From NCBI RefSeq assembly GCF_905147045.1, contig NC_065902.1:1495377-1559376 (forward strand): 64,000 nucleotides of DNA, given 5' to 3'. Both the position numbers and the translations under genes were made by a program. This document shows, in pieces, positions 55,601 to 58,600 of the stretch. This stretch comes from Nymphalis io (taxonomy: Eukaryota; Arthropoda; Insecta; Lepidoptera; Nymphalidae). The notes below the pieces were generated by a model. It was not told the DNA's origin. It worked only from the letters and a program-made list of their open reading frames with translations, and did not search any database. Each line of letters opens with the position of its first letter. Position 1 is the first letter of the stretch.

Positions 55601-58600
55601 GAGTTAAAATGTCAAATCGTAACAAGCAAACAAACACTTACTTTGCTTTAATACTTTATTGTACATCACACCAGAAAGAGAAAAATACAAAACATGTATA
55701 TTGCCTAAATAAATGTACAATTATGGCGACCTTATCGCTACATAGCGATCTCTTCCAGGCAACCAAGTGTAAGTAATTACAGATAGGATATGGGGTAGGT
55801 GGTGATATGAATAAAATGATATTAATATTTAATTAAAACAAAACCATTTATTAAATGTAAATATAAAATACACATACTATACATATATCCATAAATAAAT
55901 TATATTATCAGTACATACAAAATTATAAGTATATAATATAAATACATACATATACAGCAACAACGAATAAAACGATAAGTCCTCAAACATAACAAAAAAG
56001 AAAAAAGAAAAGCAAATGAATAATACAAGAAATACTGATATAAAAGAAATTATTGGTGATAAGGCATTTGAGACAAAAAGTGATCTTTCACAAGTTTTTT
56101 AAAAATATTTATAGATTTACTTACGTATTTATAATATTAATAAGGAGTTGAAAACTACTGTAAGGGCATTATTAGACGATAGACATAATCATACAGATTT
56201 ATCTTACTACTAAGGCAGACACCAAAATGCTAGTGACAATTTTACGAGCAATATTTTGCAGACATTGGATGGATTTAAGATCCACAGGATTGCGCGGTGA
56301 GATTTCAATGGTCACCTTCTTTTCTAACACCTTTTTGCTTCGCCTTACGATAAAGATGCATGATTTCGGCATGCATGTCTGGGATCAAGGCTCTCACAAT
56401 GGCGATAATATACGAATAGGGGAACAGAGGGGTGTCAAAAGATAATGTCGTTTTACGCTGATTATATTTATGAGCTGAATCGGTGATGATTGTATATATG
56501 ACTTGTTGTTATGATTACCCAAAAGATGTAAGCTGTTAAAACATAAAATAAAATAAAAGTCTAATAAAATACAAAAATTTCATGTTGTTTATAGTAATTA
56601 AAATGTTTACATAAAACTCGCTCGAACACGTGTTTAAAAACATATACGTACATACATAAGTGTTATTGTATGGGTGTATTGCGCATTCTAATTGGTACCA
56701 TAACAGTTAATTGATTCCAATGATATTCAAACAATTCTACACATTATTGTTTAAATTATAAGCAAACTAGTTTTCGCTTGCGTAAGGAAACCCCTCTACT
56801 CTCCTCCCACATCTAGGATAGGTGTTAGGTATAAAAAAAACAATTTCCTTCCTTGGTGCTTAAGCTTGCTTCATGCACAATTTCATCAATATTGGTTTAG
56901 TGGTTTTACTGTGTATGCGTAACAGACACGAGTTACTTTCGAATTTATAATATCAGTATAAATTATAACTGTTTTTTTTTTTTTTTTATATGCCCCGGGA
57001 TGGCAAATGACTCTACTCCACCTGATGGTAAGTGGTAGTAGAGTCCAAAAGCGACGACGGCCAGTACAGTCGGGAAGAATGTTCTGTACTAGCCGTCCCC
57101 GCCTTGCCGGCCCGCAAGATGCCTCTTCACGCCTCGTTTGAAGGAACCCGGGTTGTAAAAGGAGGGGAACACGTGAGCTGGTAAGGAATTCCATTTTTTG
57201 GTAGCGCGACAAAGAAAGGAGTTGCCAAATTTCTTTGTGCGCGATGGAATTGATGTCACAGTTAGTCGGTGACATCGAGAACCAGCTCGCGTGGACTTAA
57301 GAAGGAAGGGGGAAGCGGGAATTAGAGAGAATAATTCCTCAGAGCACTCGCCGTGATACAGTCGATAGAAAGCGCTCGGTGCTGCTATCTAGCGACGCAA
57401 TTGTAAAGGTTCAAGAGTGTTTGTGACCTTTACGTCGCCAATAATGCGTACAGCACGTCGCTGCAACCGGTCCAAGGCCTCCAGTAGGTACTTAGCGGAG
57501 CCATCCCAAAGGTGCGAGCAATATTCAACGCAAGACCGTACCTGTGTTTTGTATAATAGGCACAGTTGTTGTGGCGTGAAAAAACGCCGCACCTTGTTCA
57601 GAACTCCGAGTTTGTAATCCCTTGGACTAAGGTCGCAGCGAACGTCCATCCCCAGCATGGCGATTTTGCCTTGTGTCATCAGAGGGAGGGATGAGGGTAA
57701 AATGGTGACTTTTTCGCTGTGAGAGCGCATACCTGTGTTTTCTTGGCATTAAACTCAACAAGATTATCAGAACCCCATTTGGCGAAGAGCTCTAACGTCC
57801 TATCGAGTTCAATGACAAGATTCTCCCGCCTCTCCTCAGTTTCCGCCCGCCCAGCCACTGCGCGTCCGTGGTAGCCACCATGCACTGTACTATCATCTGC
57901 ATAGCAATGTATGTTCCCAAGAGAGAGCATATCATTGATATGCAAAAGAAAGAGTGTGGGAGATAGCACAGATCCCTGGGGGACCCCAGCATTCACTACA
58001 TAGAATTGTGAAGCGCAACCATCTACTAAAACACGAAGGCTACGCTTGTGTAGGCAGCTGGCAATCCAGGTGCATAGCTGAGCAGGCAGACCATATGCTG
58101 GTAGCTTGGAGAGAAGATTCTGTGCCAGACCCTGTCGAAAGCCTTGGAGATATCGAGGCTGACAGCCAACGATTCTCCATGCTTGTCGATAGCTTCACCC
58201 CAGAGGTGTACTGACGATCATTAATTAGACAGTGATCTTCTAGGTAATGGATCAGTTGGTTGTTTAGAATCCGTTCCATCACCTTACAAAGTACTGAGGT
58301 GATAGCTATTGGTCGATAATTTGCCGGGTCAGACCGATCCCTTTTTTGGGAACCGCTTGCACATTAGCTCTTCTCCAATCCACATCCCGAAGAGAGAGAA
58401 AGTTGGAACAGGCGCGTTAACACAGGAGACAGCTCCGCCGCGCACTTCTTTAGCACAATGGCTGGTATTCCATCGGGACCGCTAGCTTTCCGTATATCAA
58501 GTGATTGCAGCTCCGCACGCACATCACGTTGCCTGATTTTGTTGTCAGGCATCGTGTGGCCACATGAAGGTATTGTTGGTGGCTGCGCACTACAATCATC